The notes below the pieces were generated by a model. It made no database searches. It was not told the origin of the DNA and saw only the letters and a program-made list of their open reading frames with translations. Below are positions 26,238 to 35,111 of a DNA stretch of 64,000 nt, piece by piece. The stretch is from Algoriphagus sp. PAP.12. Lineage in GTDB: Bacteria; Bacteroidota; Bacteroidia; Cytophagales; Cyclobacteriaceae. The DNA lies in contig NZ_JAPPSQ010000001.1 of the NCBI RefSeq assembly GCF_026652115.1, positions 434,001-498,000 of the forward strand, written 5' to 3'. Positions within the stretch are counted from its first letter, which is position 1. Each line of letters starts with the position of its first letter. The translations under genes and the position numbers were made by a program.

Positions 26238-27602
26238 TCAGGAATCCTCCTGAGATAAATCTGGATTCAGCACCCTTTCCAAAAGCACACTGTAAATCGG
26301 TCTATTTCCTAGCATCGTTGTCATCACAGAAGCTGCCGCAGTACATAAAATCAAAGGCAAAATCAAGCCATAATTGGAGGTCATTTCCACCGCCAAAACC
26401 AACCCTGTCAATGGAGCCCTGACCGTAGAGGAAAAAAGCGCTGCCATCCCGGCTATCGCAAAAATCCCTTTTTCGGAAACACTTCCCGGTAGAACGATTT
26501 CTGCCAAAACTCCAAATATCAATCCCATGATAATCCCCAGTGTCAACATCGGAGTAAAAAGCCCTCCTGGAAGCCCACTTCCATAGCTGACTATTGAAAG
26601 AATAAATCTACCGGTCAGTAATAGGAGCAAAAAGGTCAGCGAGTAATTATTCTGAACCAGTTGATGAATGGTATTGTATCCAGCTCCTGACAAATAAGGT
26701 GAAAATATCGTGACACTCACCACCAAAACCCCCAAAAACAAGGAAGTGAGAACTATATGATTTTGGTATTTCTTAAATGCATCCAGAGAAAGCAAAATTA
26801 CTTGATTATAAACCCAACCAATCGCCCCAATAAAAACCCCCAAAACTGGAAAAAGCCATAAATAAGTCATTTCCCATTCAGAGGTAATCCCCAAAGGCAG
26901 GGAAACTTCAGATCCAAGAATTATACGGACAACCACATCGGAAATCCCTGCTCCGATCATGATACTTGCCAGATTGTAAAAATTGAATTTGAAATGGCCA
27001 TTCATTTCTTCAATCACAAAAATAATCCCGGACAAAGGAGCATTGAAAGCCCCTGCCAATCCTGCCGCCGCACCTGCTGAAATCAGGGGATTATTCCCAT
27101 AATCGGGATGTTTGGAAACATCCTTGACCATCTTTCCGACACTTGCTCCCAACTGCACTGTAGGGCCTTCACGACCCAATAACAATCCACTTCCCAAGGA
27201 AAATAGAGAACCGAAAAACTTCACAGGAATGACCCTTTTCCACCTCAAAGGCCGAACACCATCCAATGCCCCTTCGATTTCCTGAATTCCACTTCCTCCT
27301 GCTTCTGGGGCATATTTTCTCACCAACCAAAATGCAATAAAAATAGAGGTCGAAGTAGCTAGTATCAAGCCCAATATCGACCATAGCCCAGATTCTTGAC
27401 CCAATTGAATCCAATGTTCATGAAAGTTTTCGATGGAAGTCAGAAAAAATCTAAAGACTGAAGAAAGCAGTCCTGAAAGGATTCCTATAAAAAGTGAAAG
27501 CAACAAAAGCTTTCCATTTTTGGTATCCTCCACTCTCAATCGTTCCAGTCTGTTGAAAATGATTTTTCTTGAAATTGGCATTTTAGAATTTAATAAACTC
27601 AA
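26238..27602 (-). CDS. ClC family chloride channel/transporter
   Basis: 454 aa inner-membrane protein with about 11-12 hydrophobic helices. The ClC selectivity motifs are present: GSGIQEIEG (a variant of GSGIP), GREGPTVQLGASVGKM with the gating Glu, GSGLPGGLFTPMLTLG (GxFxP), and RPIYSVLLERVL containing the usual anion-coordinating Tyr. No CBS domains follow, as in E. coli ClcA. Whether it is an H+/Cl- exchanger or a channel depends on the internal proton Glu, which I did not map. The start could also be Met8 at 27581. It converges with the OMP gene and shares its terminator. Confidence 0.93.
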   Translation of the reverse strand: MSLLNSKMPISRKIIFNRLERLRVEDTKNGKLLLLSLFIGILSGLLSSVFRFFLTSIENFHEHWIQLGQESGLWSILGLILATSTSIFIAFWLVRKYAPEAGGSGIQEIEGALDGVRPLRWKRVIPVKFFGSLFSLGSGLLLGREGPTVQLGASVGKMVKDVSKHPDYGNNPLISAGAAAGLAGAFNAPLSGIIFVIEEMNGHFKFNFYNLASIMIGAGISDVVVRIILGSEVSLPLGITSEWEMTYLWLFPVLGVFIGAIGWVYNQVILLSLDAFKKYQNHIVLTSLFLGVLVVSVTIFSPYLSGAGYNTIHQLVQNNYSLTFLLLLLTGRFILSIVSYGSGLPGGLFTPMLTLGIIMGLIFGVLAEIVLPGSVSEKGIFAIAGMAALFSSTVRAPLTGLVLAVEMTSNYGLILPLILCTAAASVMTTMLGNRPIYSVLLERVLNPDLSQEDS

Positions 27603-27679
27603 AAAGACAAAGTAATTAAAATGGATAAAGAATAGGGAGGAACAATGCCTCTATCAAAAATCATTTCTAACTTTTATCC

Positions 27680-28096
27680 ATGAAACAACTTTTTCTTTTA
27701 GCGCTGATTGGCACTTTTTCATTTTCTAGCTGTGAAAAAGCCAGTCTTGAAGCTCCAAGTTCCGAACTCCTGATCGAATCATTCCAATCATGGAATGGAG
27801 ACTCCCTACCAGAATATCCCAAAGGAAAACCCAAAATTTCCATAGTCAAAGTCACCATTCCCCCTCAATCGGAATTGCCCAAACATTATCACCCGGTCAT
27901 CAATGCCGGTGTTCTTTTGACGGGAGAATTGACCGTCATCGACTCCAAAGGAGATACGCTCCATATGAAAGCCGGAGACCCAATCGTAGAGCTGGTCAAT
28001 CAGGTCCATTTCGGAAAAAATGAAGGGGATATCCCTGCCGAAATCGTGGTTTTTTATGCAGGAACAGAAGGATCTGAGATTGTGGTAAAAGATTAA
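27680..28096 (+). CDS. Cupin-domain lipoprotein
   Basis: 138 aa. Lipoprotein signal with lipobox FSSC (Cys at about 18), then a single small cupin barrel. Metal-ligand motif 1 reads HYHPVINAGVLLTGELTVID and motif 2 is GDPIVELVNQVHFGKNEG, with His residues in expected positions. Cupin lipoproteins of this type are common in Bacteroidota and have no assigned reaction. It is divergent from the ClC gene and 136 bp upstream of the BNR-repeat gene. Confidence 0.85.
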   Translation: MKQLFLLALIGTFSFSSCEKASLEAPSSELLIESFQSWNGDSLPEYPKGKPKISIVKVTIPPQSELPKHYHPVINAGVLLTGELTVIDSKGDTLHMKAGDPIVELVNQVHFGKNEGDIPAEIVVFYAGTEGSEIVVKD

Positions 28097-28232
28097 ATGA
28101 ACCGTTGAATTTCTTCTTTTTACATAAGACCATTTTCCCTAAATCGCCAAAAAATCAAAACCATTCCTAAAAAAGTAAATTGAAGCCTCCCTATATCTGA
28201 TTAAATTCCAATTCATTCAGAAAACCACCTTT

Positions 28233-31200
28233 ATGAAATTCAAATCAACCTTATTCCTCCTTGGAATTGGACTGTCCATCCATGTCCAGGGACAGGAATT
28301 AACCTCTGAGATTTTAGACGGATTACCCCTGAGAAATATTGGTCCAGCGACTATGAGCGGTAGAATTGTCGACCTTGCTGTTAACGAGTCGGACCCTTAT
28401 ACATTTTATGCGGCGACCGCCACAGGAGGGATCTGGAAAACCACCAACAATGGCGTTTCTTTTGAACCTGTTTTTGAAAATGAAAATACGCACTCTATCG
28501 GCGCTATTGCCTTAAATCAAGAGTACCCCAATATCATTTGGGTAGGAACCGGCGAAAGAGCCAATAGACAAAGTAACTCTTGGGGAGACGGCGTTTACGT
28601 TTCTCACGACGAAGGCAAGACCTGGAAAAACATCGGTCTAAAAGACTCCCATCATATCGGTAGAATTGCTTTGCATCCGACTGACACAGCAGTCGCTTAC
28701 GTTGCAGCAATGGGACATCTCTGGGGACCTAATGAGGAAAGAGGTCTTTATAAAACTTCCGACGGAGGAAAGTCTTGGGAACAATTGATCTATGTAGATG
28801 AAAATACCGGAGTAGTCGACGTGGCGATGGACCCTTCTGACCCCAATATTTTATATGCTGCTACTTACCAACGAAGAAGAAAACCTTATGGATTTCATGG
28901 AGGAGGACCAGGTTCTGGCCTTCACAAATCTACAGATGGAGGAAAAACTTGGAAGGAATTAACAAATGGCCTACCAGAAGGAGATTACGGAAGAATTGGA
29001 ATTTCAATTTTCCGAGAAAACCCAGAGGTCGTATTTATTTCCTTGGAGCAAGGCTTTCAATACAATGCCTCCACGGCCTATAATGAAAGAAGAGCTGGAC
29101 TCTATCGAAGCAAAGACAAGGGAGAAAGCTGGGAATTGATGAGCGATTGGAATCCAAGACCTATGTATGCTTCTCAGCCATTGGTTGATCCAAGTGATGA
29201 GTCCAGAATTTACATGATGAACCAATACAGCTATTCCAGTGATAGCGGAAGGACATTTACAGCTCCGCGTCAGTCCCTTCATGGAGATGATCGTATCCTT
29301 TGGGTCAATCCAAAAGATTCCCGTCACGTGATCAAGGGAGATGATGGAGGTATTGGGATTTCTTATGACCGAGGCATCCAATGGCTTTTCATCAACAATC
29401 TTCCTGTCAGCCAGTATTATCGAGTTACCGTGGATGATGCCAAACCATATAATGTCTATGGTGGATTGCAAGACAATGGAAGCTGGGTTGGTCCAAGTGA
29501 AACCTACCGTGCAGATGGAATTCTCAATGAAGACTGGAAACGCCTGGGAGGTGGAGATGGATTCCTCAATCAGGTGGATCAAAACGATCCAGACGTCGTC
29601 TTTACCGAATCTCAGTATTTGGGTTTGTCTAGACTAAATATGAAGAATGGACAAAGACAATCCATCAGACCTGGTGATCCAAAAGGAAAAATCGGTGCGA
29701 GAAGAAACTGGGATTCTTGGGGACCGGGAATTCCCGAACCAGAATTGGGCAATGCCATGGCTCCGGGTAACTGGGACGGTCCTTTCTTTTTGTCAAAACA
29801 TGATCCCAATACGATTTACGCTGGAACCAATGTCCTTTGGAAAAGTACGGACAATGGTTCTACCTGGCTCTCATTAGGAGATCTTACAACCAAAGTGAAT
29901 CGAAGAGAGCTCCTGATCATGGGCCAAAGACCTGATGAAAACACGGCTTCTTTAGATGACGGAATCCCGTACTATCCAACATTAACAGCCATCGCAGAGG
30001 ATTTATTTACTCCGGGAATCCTCTATGTGGGGACAGACGATGGATTATTGCAAGTTTCTTGGGATGATGGCAAAACTTGGAATGATATGACCAGCGCTTT
30101 GAGCGGCCTGCCTAAAGAAACCTGGATCAATACCTTCGAGCCATCCAAACACAAGGCCGGAACTGCCTATGTTGCCATCAATAATTACAGAAATGATGAT
30201 TTCAAAAATTACATCTACAAAACAACAGATTTTGGGAAAACTTGGAAATCTGTGGAAGGTGACCTGCCTCCAAATCGAGTAGCTAGAACGCTCAGAGAGG
30301 ACCCGAAAAATCCAGATCTTCTTTACCTAGGAACCGAATTTGGGCTTTTCATCAGCATAGATGGGGGAAATCATTGGGCTGAGCTGAAAAGCAATATGCC
30401 GACTCTTCCATTCAATGATTTGGTGATTCATCCAAGAGATAATGACCTAGTTTTGGGTTCCCACGGAAGGGGTGTATGGATTTTGGATCATGTGAATGCC
30501 CTGCAAGAAATGACTCCTGAGGTACTGAAAAACTCAGCCGCTCTTTTTTCCATTTCGGAAGCTCAGATCATCAATTATACCAGAGATGGAGCCCATACTG
30601 GAGATATGTATTACCGAGGCGAAAATCCAGATTTCGGAGCAGCTCTAGATTATTATTTGAAAGATTCTGTGTCAGCAGATGCGATCAGTTTGAAGATTTA
30701 TGACAGCCAAGGAAACTCTGTTTCCGAAGTAAAAGCCAAGAATAAAGCAGGACTTCATCGAGTCATGTGGGATCTACGATATCAGAATGATCAAGCTGGA
30801 AGTGGAAGGTCAAGAATGAGCGTTCCTTATGTCAATCCTGGACTTTATACCGCCAAACTGAATGTCAATGGAGAAGAATTTGAACAAAAGTTTAGAGTAA
30901 GCGATGATCCAAGATTGGATGTGGCCATCGATGTGAGAAAAGAATGGACTGAATCCCAAATGCAGGTATTGGCTCTATCTAAAGAAATCGAGGCTGATCG
31001 AGCCGATCTTATCAAGCTGGAAGAGCAAATAGAAAAATTAAAAGAAAAAGAAGTGTCCATTGATAAGACTACAGCCGCTCCATTACTTGATTTCATGCAA
31101 AAATATGGAGAGTTAAGCAGTCGAGTAAGATCCCTGTATTCTGAAATAGGAAATTATATCGGCCCTTGGACTAATGACCAAAAAGAACAATACGCTTATT

Positions 31201-31313
31201 ATCTTTCTATGAAAGACAAACTAAAAGCAGAAAGGGACCAAGTGATCAAAAGCACTGTTCCAAAAATCAATAAAGGATTGAAAAAGGAAAACTGGTTGCT
31301 GATAGCAAAGTAA
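28233..31313 (+). CDS. Exported BNR/sortilin-like repeat protein
   Basis: 1026 aa with a signal peptide (1-20, ending VQGQ). The body contains at least ten BNR/Asp-box repeats, for example KTTNNGVSFEP, SHDEGKTWKN, KTSDGGKSWEQ, KSTDGGKTWKE, SWDDGKTWND and KTTDFGKTWKS, forming one or two large beta-propellers as in VPS10/sortilin-type proteins. Residues about 840-900 are a beta-sandwich (GLHRVMWDLRY) and about 905-1010 are a charged coiled coil (ADLIKLEEQIEKLKEKEV). Such proteins are called glycosyl hydrolase or WD40/YVTN/BNR proteins, but no catalytic residues can be claimed here. No C-terminal secretion tag is visible. It is probably a periplasmic or surface binding protein. Confidence 0.88.
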   Translation: MKFKSTLFLLGIGLSIHVQGQELTSEILDGLPLRNIGPATMSGRIVDLAVNESDPYTFYAATATGGIWKTTNNGVSFEPVFENENTHSIGAIALNQEYPNIIWVGTGERANRQSNSWGDGVYVSHDEGKTWKNIGLKDSHHIGRIALHPTDTAVAYVAAMGHLWGPNEERGLYKTSDGGKSWEQLIYVDENTGVVDVAMDPSDPNILYAATYQRRRKPYGFHGGGPGSGLHKSTDGGKTWKELTNGLPEGDYGRIGISIFRENPEVVFISLEQGFQYNASTAYNERRAGLYRSKDKGESWELMSDWNPRPMYASQPLVDPSDESRIYMMNQYSYSSDSGRTFTAPRQSLHGDDRILWVNPKDSRHVIKGDDGGIGISYDRGIQWLFINNLPVSQYYRVTVDDAKPYNVYGGLQDNGSWVGPSETYRADGILNEDWKRLGGGDGFLNQVDQNDPDVVFTESQYLGLSRLNMKNGQRQSIRPGDPKGKIGARRNWDSWGPGIPEPELGNAMAPGNWDGPFFLSKHDPNTIYAGTNVLWKSTDNGSTWLSLGDLTTKVNRRELLIMGQRPDENTASLDDGIPYYPTLTAIAEDLFTPGILYVGTDDGLLQVSWDDGKTWNDMTSALSGLPKETWINTFEPSKHKAGTAYVAINNYRNDDFKNYIYKTTDFGKTWKSVEGDLPPNRVARTLREDPKNPDLLYLGTEFGLFISIDGGNHWAELKSNMPTLPFNDLVIHPRDNDLVLGSHGRGVWILDHVNALQEMTPEVLKNSAALFSISEAQIINYTRDGAHTGDMYYRGENPDFGAALDYYLKDSVSADAISLKIYDSQGNSVSEVKAKNKAGLHRVMWDLRYQNDQAGSGRSRMSVPYVNPGLYTAKLNVNGEEFEQKFRVSDDPRLDVAIDVRKEWTESQMQVLALSKEIEADRADLIKLEEQIEKLKEKEVSIDKTTAAPLLDFMQKYGELSSRVRSLYSEIGNYIGPWTNDQKEQYAYYLSMKDKLKAERDQVIKSTVPKINKGLKKENWLLIAK

Positions 31314-31318
31314 AAACT

Positions 31319-31344
31319 AGCTCCCCGATTTAATTCGGGGAGCT
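31319..31344. terminator. Hairpin after the BNR-repeat gene
   Basis: AGCTCCCCGA / TCGGGGAGCT arms just after the BNR gene stop. The T-run is on the minus-strand side (CTAGTTTTTAC), so as a plus-strand terminator it is imperfect. Confidence 0.5.
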
Positions 31345-31362
31345 TCAAAACATAAATCCAAA

Positions 31363-32256
31363 ATGCGAATATTCTTTACAGGAGGCTCAGGAAAAGCTGG
31401 AAAACATGTGATTCCTTACCTTTTAGACCAAGGACATCAGGTCATGAATGTGGATCTGAAACCACTTGATTATCCAGGAGTGGATAATCTCATTGCTGAC
31501 ATTACCGATTCCGGTCAAATGTTCAATGCGATGAGTTCTTATACCAATTTGGGCGAACTCGAACCTGGAAATGGAGTTCCAAAATTTGATGCAGTCGTTC
31601 ATTTTGCAGCTGTTCCCCGAATCCTGATTAATCCTGACAATGAAACCTTCCGAGTAAATGCCATTGGGACTTACAATGTGATTGAGGCAGCAGTGAAATT
31701 GGGAATCAAGAAAATCATCATTGCATCCTCAGAAACAACTTATGGTGTATGTTTTTCGGATGGAGAGACTGATCCCCATTCCCTTCCTTTGGAGGAGGAT
31801 TATGATGTAGACCCGATGGATAGCTATGGTCTTTCCAAAGTCGTCAATGAAAAAACTGCCCGGACATTTCAGAGAAGATCCGGCTATGATATTTATGCCC
31901 TGCGGATTGGCAATGTGATCGAACCACACGAATACAAGGAGCTATTTCCCCATTATTTCAAGCACCCGGAAGTGCGGAGGAGAAATGCTTTCTGCTATAT
32001 CGATGCGAGAGACCTGGGACAGATCGTTGATCTCTGTATTCAGAAGGATGGCTTGGGTTTTCAGGTTTTTAATGCAGGAAATGATCATAACGGCGCGGTT
32101 ATCCCAAGCAAGGAATTGGCCGAACGGTTTTTCCCAGGTGTACCTATCACCCGTGAATTGGAAGAACATGAAGCTTTATTTTCCAATAAAAAAATCAGAG
32201 AAGTTTTGGGCTTTAAGGAGCAGCATAACTGGAGGAAATACCTGGATTGGGAATGA
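31363..32256 (+). CDS. NAD-dependent epimerase/dehydratase (extended SDR)
   Basis: 297 aa. Rossmann dinucleotide motif GGSGKAGKHV (G-x2-G-x2-G, residues 7-13), Asp at the end of beta-2 (VDLKPLDYPG), and catalytic SYGLSK with the Tyr-x3-Lys pair, preceded by an IIASSETTYG active-site strand. These are typical of sugar-nucleotide epimerases/dehydratases or uronate dehydrogenases. The short length (about 300) fits many Bacteroidota NAD(P)-dependent oxidoreductases. The substrate cannot be read. It is followed 24 bp later by a GNAT gene on the same strand. Confidence 0.88.
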   Translation: MRIFFTGGSGKAGKHVIPYLLDQGHQVMNVDLKPLDYPGVDNLIADITDSGQMFNAMSSYTNLGELEPGNGVPKFDAVVHFAAVPRILINPDNETFRVNAIGTYNVIEAAVKLGIKKIIIASSETTYGVCFSDGETDPHSLPLEEDYDVDPMDSYGLSKVVNEKTARTFQRRSGYDIYALRIGNVIEPHEYKELFPHYFKHPEVRRRNAFCYIDARDLGQIVDLCIQKDGLGFQVFNAGNDHNGAVIPSKELAERFFPGVPITRELEEHEALFSNKKIREVLGFKEQHNWRKYLDWE

Positions 32257-32280
32257 AATGATAATAGTTGAGGAAGGAAT

Positions 32281-32829
32281 ATGATTACTCAATTTCAAAG
32301 TGACAGATTAGTTATTAGTCCAATTACTATGTTGGATTTGGAAAAAATCCATGCACTTCATTCCCTTCCTGAAACGGATCAATTCAACACGCTGGGAATA
32401 CCTGAAAGCCAAGAAAAAACAAAATCGATTATTCAGGATTGGGTGGAGAAAAATACCAATGGGCTCAATCGAAACTTTGTATTTAAAATCGAATCAAAAA
32501 AGACCAAGAATTTCATCGGATTGATAGCAATTAATTTGGGTAGTGAAAAATTCAAGAACGCTGAGGTTTGGTACAAACTTCTTCCTGACTTTTGGAAACA
32601 AGGATATGCAACGGAAGCATTGAAAAGGATTCTTGAGTTTGGATTCAATACTTTGGAATTGCATCGAATTGAAGCAGGATGTGCTGTCGAAAATATGGGA
32701 AGTATCCGTGTTCTGGAAAAAGTGGGAATGACTCGGGAAGGTAGAAAAAGAAAAGTTTTACCTCTCAAAACCGGATGGACCGATAATTACTCCTTTGCAA
32801 TTTTGGAGGAGGATTTTAATTCGAATTGA
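32281..32829 (+). CDS. GNAT N-acetyltransferase, RimJ/RimL-like
   Basis: 182 aa, the usual length. It starts with QSDRLVISPITMLD, typical for the RimJ/RimL branch, has the acetyl-CoA-binding segment FWKQGYATEALKRILEFGF, and ends with LHRIEAGCAVENMGSIRVLE, in which the GCAVEN/S-x-R-V-L pattern marks this branch. It acetylates an amino group of a protein or small molecule using acetyl-CoA. It is convergent with ccmB, 17 bp apart. Confidence 0.9.
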   Translation: MITQFQSDRLVISPITMLDLEKIHALHSLPETDQFNTLGIPESQEKTKSIIQDWVEKNTNGLNRNFVFKIESKKTKNFIGLIAINLGSEKFKNAEVWYKLLPDFWKQGYATEALKRILEFGFNTLELHRIEAGCAVENMGSIRVLEKVGMTREGRKRKVLPLKTGWTDNYSFAILEEDFNSN

Positions 32830-32846
32830 GATTTCAGGACTACCCT

Positions 32847-33512
32847 TTAGCTTTTCCACAAATAAGGAAACAAAATATAGCCAGCAGCAGCTACGATGGC
32901 ATTAATTGCCAAAAGGCTCAAAACCTTATCAGCACTCACTGACCAATCCAGACCATCCATCGCATTCTTTGAAATTCGGATGGCCATTAGCAAAATCGGG
33001 ATGATCACTGGAAAACTCAAAATAGCCATCAAAGTGGCATTATTCCCTGCTTTGGAAGCAATCCCTGAAACCATGGTTAAGCTGGCCGAAAATCCCATTG
33101 CCCCCAAAATCAAATTCAATAAAAATAAGCCTTGATCCTGAATCGGGTTTCCCAAAATCACAGAAAAAACCCCGTAACCCAACAAAGCCAAAATCAAGGT
33201 TAATCCGGTGTTGTAGATAATTTTGGAGAGGATAATTGCCTCTGGCGAAGCAATCATATAATAATACAATTGTCTACCCTGATGTTCCTGCACAAAGCTT
33301 TTTGCCACTGCATTGACAGCCGAAAAAAGGATAATGATCCAGTACAAAGCGTTCCATGTTGGACCGGAAAGATTCCCCATTTTGGCTCCCACACTCAAAT
33401 AAGTGATGAAAACTGCCGAAACCACATAGAGCAATATCCCATTCAGAGCATACTTTTGCCTCCACTCCAGGGTGATTTCTTTTCGGATCAAAACGGAAAT
33501 TTCCTTTAGCAT
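32847..33512 (-). CDS. ccmB: Heme exporter membrane subunit CcmB
   Basis: 221 aa with six transmembrane helices, the expected size and topology. It is the membrane part of the CcmAB(CD) ABC machinery used in cytochrome c maturation system I. N-terminal LIRKEITLEWRQKYALNGIL and the FVQEHQGRQLYYYMIASPEA stretch are characteristic. CcmA and CcmC are not in the window. The closest same-strand neighbour is the amidase gene, 24 bp upstream, possibly in the same transcript. Its presence fits the CXXCH-containing dehydrogenase-like protein at 3821. Confidence 0.9.
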   Translation of the reverse strand: MLKEISVLIRKEITLEWRQKYALNGILLYVVSAVFITYLSVGAKMGNLSGPTWNALYWIIILFSAVNAVAKSFVQEHQGRQLYYYMIASPEAIILSKIIYNTGLTLILALLGYGVFSVILGNPIQDQGLFLLNLILGAMGFSASLTMVSGIASKAGNNATLMAILSFPVIIPILLMAIRISKNAMDGLDWSVSADKVLSLLAINAIVAAAGYILFPYLWKS

Positions 33513-33536
33513 AGCCCAAAGATAGGGGATGAAATG

Positions 33537-35045
33537 TTAATTCGGAGTTTTTCTATGATGGGTACCTTGCTCAAAGGCATAAGTCAATTCGATCAACTTA
33601 CCTTCATCAAACATTCTACCCAAAAACTGCAAACCGGCTGGCAAATTCCCACTAACAAAACCCATCGGAACAGTGAAGGCTGGCTGGCCGGTGTGTGGGG
33701 CGATGATTTGGGAATTATCTCCCTTGTATTCTTCCTGGAAATGATCGATTCTAGCAGCTGGATGATTCCAACTCGGATAGACCAAAGCATCCAAATTCAA
33801 GGAATCCATAACATTTTCAATCGCCTCTCTGAAAGCAATTCGATTCGGATCGGTAAATGGATCCCCACAAGGTCTGTCTTCTGGATAAGCCGCCTCAGCA
33901 GCATATTCCAATCGGGATTTTGCAAATTCAGAATGGGTGCCAATCCGAATTACATCTTCCAAAGTAGAAACTGTATCTCTCTTAACATAGGTTTGGAGAA
34001 AATCTTCCAAATCCTTTCTGAAATCCGGACACCACTGATTTTGTCTCAATTCTTGGAATCCTGGGACCTCCACATAATCCACTATTTCAGCTCCGAGAGT
34101 TGCCATATCAACCAAAGCCTGATCAAACAAAGCTGTAATTTCTGGGTTTGGATCGTTTTCACTCAAGGTTCTAAAAACACCGATTCTGGCATTTTCAAGC
34201 CCATTTTCCTTTAAAAAGCCAGTATATGTTTCAGGGATTTTTCCTTCTGAATGTTGAGTAATCGGATCTTTGGTATCATAGCCAGCAATCACATCAAGCA
34301 TCCGGGCTGCATCCTCCACAGTTCTACACATCGGCCCGACGACATCGTTTCTCAAGTACAAGGGCACAATACCTTCTCTACTAATCAGGCCCAAAGTCGT
34401 CCTAAATCCGACCAAGGAATTGTGTGAAGAGGGTCCGCGAATAGAATTTCCGGTATCAGTTCCCAAACCAACAGTTCCAAAATTATCCGCGACAGCCGCA
34501 CCTGTTCCACCACTGGATCCAGCGGGCACATGATCGAGATTATAGGAATTATGAGTTGTTCCTTTGGTTGAGCTTTCGGAGTGCATCGGGCTAAAAGCCC
34601 ATTCTGCCATATTGGATTTAGCTATCACAATTGCTCCGGCTTCTTTCAGTTTTTGGATAATAAAAGCATCCGACTCTGGATAGAAATCTGCCAATGCCAA
34701 TGAACCTGCGGTAGTGGGCATCCCTATTGTATTGATATTGTCTTTGACGATGACAGGAATTCCATGAAGCGGTCTTAATTTCCCGGTCTCTTTTAATTCC
34801 AAGTCCATTGCTTTTGCATCCTCAAGTGCTTTGGAATTCGTCTCAGAAATGGCATTAATCGCAGAATCTTCCAAAGCTATTCGATCCAGATAGGCCTGCA
34901 CCAAATCCTCGGCATTAAACTTTCCGGATTGATAGGCTTCGTGTATGGACTCAATCGTCAACTCTTCAAGAACGATAGGATCCTTTTTCTTTTGACATGA
35001 GACGAAAAGAAATATAAGTAGGGAAAAATAGGCATTGAACTTCAT
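33537..35045 (-). CDS. Amidase signature family lipoprotein
   Basis: 502 aa from the start at 35045, which puts the signal first (KFNAYFSLLIFLFVSC, lipid Cys at about 17); the frame also has an ATG 15 bp upstream. Amidase signature residues are visible: catalytic Lys in VIVKDNI, the Gly/Ser-rich PAGSSGGTGAAVA, and the cis-Ser/nucleophile region GLGTDTGNSIRGPSS. The family hydrolyses amide bonds in diverse substrates; being lipid-anchored it probably acts in the periplasm. It lies between the patatin gene and ccmB on the same strand. The substrate is unknown. Confidence 0.92.
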   Translation of the reverse strand: MKFNAYFSLLIFLFVSCQKKKDPIVLEELTIESIHEAYQSGKFNAEDLVQAYLDRIALEDSAINAISETNSKALEDAKAMDLELKETGKLRPLHGIPVIVKDNINTIGMPTTAGSLALADFYPESDAFIIQKLKEAGAIVIAKSNMAEWAFSPMHSESSTKGTTHNSYNLDHVPAGSSGGTGAAVADNFGTVGLGTDTGNSIRGPSSHNSLVGFRTTLGLISREGIVPLYLRNDVVGPMCRTVEDAARMLDVIAGYDTKDPITQHSEGKIPETYTGFLKENGLENARIGVFRTLSENDPNPEITALFDQALVDMATLGAEIVDYVEVPGFQELRQNQWCPDFRKDLEDFLQTYVKRDTVSTLEDVIRIGTHSEFAKSRLEYAAEAAYPEDRPCGDPFTDPNRIAFREAIENVMDSLNLDALVYPSWNHPAARIDHFQEEYKGDNSQIIAPHTGQPAFTVPMGFVSGNLPAGLQFLGRMFDEGKLIELTYAFEQGTHHRKTPN

Positions 35046-35111
35046 GAAGGAAATTAGCAAGTTTCCTCGTATTCAAGAAATTATATTTTGTGGTCTTAAG
35101 GAAAAGTTCGA

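Noticed and set aside
28140..28232. Possible promoter upstream of the BNR gene (TTG ... TAAATTCC)
   Set aside because: Two mismatches to the TAnnTTTG box; not better than chance in AT-rich DNA.
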